Positions 5,393-6,854 of a stretch of 6,854 nt of DNA are shown in pieces. The notes under the pieces were generated by a model. It was given only the letters and a program-made list of their open reading frames with translations, did not search any database and was not told the DNA's origin. Source of the DNA: Gammaproteobacteria bacterium (GTDB taxonomy: Bacteria > Pseudomonadota > Gammaproteobacteria > GCA-001735895); the NCBI GenBank assembly GCA_021767985.1, contig JAASSH010000113.1, positions 1 to 6,854 of the forward strand, given 5' to 3'. The number at the start of each line of letters is the position of its first letter. Positions within the stretch are counted from its first letter, which is position 1. Both the position numbers and the translations under genes were made by a program.

Positions 5393-6854
5393 ACTGTGGC
5401 AGCTGTTCGTCGTCGGGGTACTATACCTGGGGCTGCTGTTTGTTATCGCAACCGCGACGGATCGCGGCTGGATACCTGAATCGCTGGCCAGCCACCCGCT
5501 GGTATACACCTTGTCGCTGGGCGTATACGCCACTTCCTGGAGCTTCTACGGCAGCGTCGGCTTCGCGCAGAAGGAAGGTTTTAATTTCCTGACGATTTAT
5601 CTCGGCACCACACTCGCGTTCGTCGCCTCGCCCATCCTGTTGCGGCCGATCCTGAAAATCACCGAAACCTATCGTCTTGCCTCGCTGGCCGATTTGTTTG
5701 CGTTTCGCTACCACAGCCAGCTCGCAGGGGTGCTGGTCACTCTGCTGGTGCTGACCGGTACCCTGCCCTATATGTCGCTGCAAATAGAGGCGGTCACCAA
5801 TACCCTGCAAATCATGACGAATGAAACCGAGCAGCAGCTTATCGCGCTGATGGTTTGTATCATCGTTGGGCTGTTCTCGATCCTGTTCGGCACGCGCCAC
5901 CTTTCGCTGCGCGAAAAGCATCGCGGCCTGGTGGTTGCAATCGCCTTCGAGTCACTGGTCAAGCTGGTCACTCTGCTGCTCGTCGGACTGTTCGCGGTGT
6001 TCGGTATCTTCGGCGGCTTCGGCGAGCTCAATCGCTACCTGCATGAGCACCCCGAGGCCAACGCGGCGCTGTTCGCCCCGGTGACCGAGGGACCCTGGGC
6101 GACCCTGATGCTGCTGTCTTTCGCCGCCGCCTTCCTGCTGCCGCGCCAGTTTCACATGATTTTCGTCGAGAGTATCGAGCACAAGAACATCGAAACCGCG
6201 AGCTGGGCATTCCCGCTATTCCTGCTGTTGCTGAATTTGTCGATCCCGCCAATCCTGTGGGCCGGACAGTCGATGCAGCTTGCGATCCCGGCTGATTTTT
6301 TCGTGCTCGGAATTACGCTCGACAGCGGTTCTTCGGTGCTGCCGATTCTGACCTTCATGGGCGGACTGTCCGCGGCCAGCGCGATGATTATCGTCTCGAC
6401 CCTGGCGCTGGCCTCGATGTGCATGAACAACTTCGTGCTGCCGGCGAGCTTTCCGCCCAAGCTTTCCCGCGGCGCCAGTATGTACGAGTGGCTGCTGTGG
6501 GGACGTCGCTTCGTGATCATGTCGATTGTCGGAATCGGTTACATGTTTTACCTGGTGCAGGATCAAAATCCCGGGCTCGCGGGATTAGGCCTGATTTCTT
6601 TCGTGGCCGTGGCGCAGTGTTTGCCGGGCGTGGTGGGCCTGCTCTACTGGCCGCGCGCCAACAAGAATGGTTTCATCGCCGGGCTGGTGGTCGGTGCCAC
6701 GATCTGGGGTTTCACCCTGTTCGTGCCGCTATTCGAACGCGCCGGTATTATCGAAACGCCCTACTTCACGATCCCGGAACTCGCCATGAGTACCACCGAC
6801 GCGGCTCTCTGGTCGCTGGTGCTCAACAGCCTGACTTTCGTCATCGTTTCGCTG
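5382..6854 (+). CDS. SSS-transporter-like membrane protein, probable N-terminal half of a CbrA/CrbS-type sensor histidine kinase (C-terminus outside window)
   Basis: 491 codons are open from ATG 5382 to the window edge, without a stop. The residues form many membrane helices of the sodium:solute symporter (SLC5/SSS) fold, starting with FELWQLFVVGVLYLGLLFVI at 3-22. Segments typical of the CbrA/CrbS class include YATSWSFYGSVGFA at 49-62, FRYHSQLAG at 108-116, FGTRHLSLREKHRGL at 169-183, FLLPRQFHMIFVES at 251-264, and MGGLSAASAMIIVSTLALASM at 326-346. In that class the transporter domain is followed by STAC, PAS, HisKA, ATPase and often receiver domains; those would lie to the right and are not seen. 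CrbS with CrbR controls acs in Vibrio and Pseudomonas, and acs is divergent here, so an acetate sensor is the best guess; CbrA or a plain symporter are alternatives. No Shine-Dalgarno precedes the ATG, which overlaps the upstream gene by 11 nt. Confidence 0.78.
   Translation, partial: MQFELWQLFVVGVLYLGLLFVIATATDRGWIPESLASHPLVYTLSLGVYATSWSFYGSVGFAQKEGFNFLTIYLGTTLAFVASPILLRPILKITETYRLASLADLFAFRYHSQLAGVLVTLLVLTGTLPYMSLQIEAVTNTLQIMTNETEQQLIALMVCIIVGLFSILFGTRHLSLREKHRGLVVAIAFESLVKLVTLLLVGLFAVFGIFGGFGELNRYLHEHPEANAALFAPVTEGPWATLMLLSFAAAFLLPRQFHMIFVESIEHKNIETASWAFPLFLLLLNLSIPPILWAGQSMQLAIPADFFVLGITLDSGSSVLPILTFMGGLSAASAMIIVSTLALASMCMNNFVLPASFPPKLSRGASMYEWLLWGRRFVIMSIVGIGYMFYLVQDQNPGLAGLGLISFVAVAQCLPGVVGLLYWPRANKNGFIAGLVVGATIWGFTLFVPLFERAGIIETPYFTIPELAMSTTDAALWSLVLNSLTFVIVSL

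Noticed and set aside
5874..5891. GTTC-N8-GTTC inside the sensor-like gene, resembling the lexA promoter box
   Set aside because: Wrong spacing (8 rather than 7) and inside coding sequence; coincidence.
5421..5921. Minus-strand 166-codon frame opposite the sensor-like gene
   Set aside because: Composition is rich in Q, R and G with no domain; the plus strand encodes a clear membrane protein with family motifs.

Overview
The window carries ordinary chromosomal genes of a proteobacterium, most likely an uncultured marine-type gammaproteobacterium. The argument is the divergent trmJ/suhB pair, which matches the E. coli neighbourhood, a SuhB whose N-terminus nearly matches E. coli residue for residue, a Spy/CpxP-type periplasmic protein, and a divergent acs / transporter-like sensor kinase pair as in Vibrio and Pseudomonas. 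I see no mobile element, CRISPR array, tRNA or rRNA. This taxonomic call is inference.

Layout. 1-411 (-): the start and most of a secreted Spy/CpxP-like protein, cut by the left window edge, with a promoter region (412-508) holding GTTAC repeats phased at 10 bp. 509-1231 (-): trmJ, tRNA C32/U32 2'-O-methyltransferase, with a TTG start. 1358-2146 (+): suhB, inositol monophosphatase / Nus-factor family. 2228-2827 (-): lexA, convergent with suhB, with a promoter containing two head-to-head 17-bp boxes that are not the E. coli CTGT-N8-ACAG operator. 2889-3038: non-coding, with the acs terminator. 3039-4985 (-): acs, complete 648-aa acetyl-CoA synthetase. 5192-5392 (+): a 66-aa two-helix membrane protein. 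It overlaps by 11 nt the start (5382) of a large SSS-transporter-type membrane protein that runs off the right edge. That protein is probably the input half of a CbrA/CrbS-type sensor histidine kinase.

How they fit together. acs and the kinase-like gene are divergent across a 206-bp control region. In Vibrio and Pseudomonas the CrbS/CrbR two-component system controls acs, so this right half is probably an acetate-use module (inference; the kinase domains lie outside the window). The left half is housekeeping (tRNA modification, SuhB) plus envelope stress and SOS control. The most noteworthy sequence signals are the lexA operator pair, the phased GTTAC array, and the small protein translationally coupled to the kinase-like gene.
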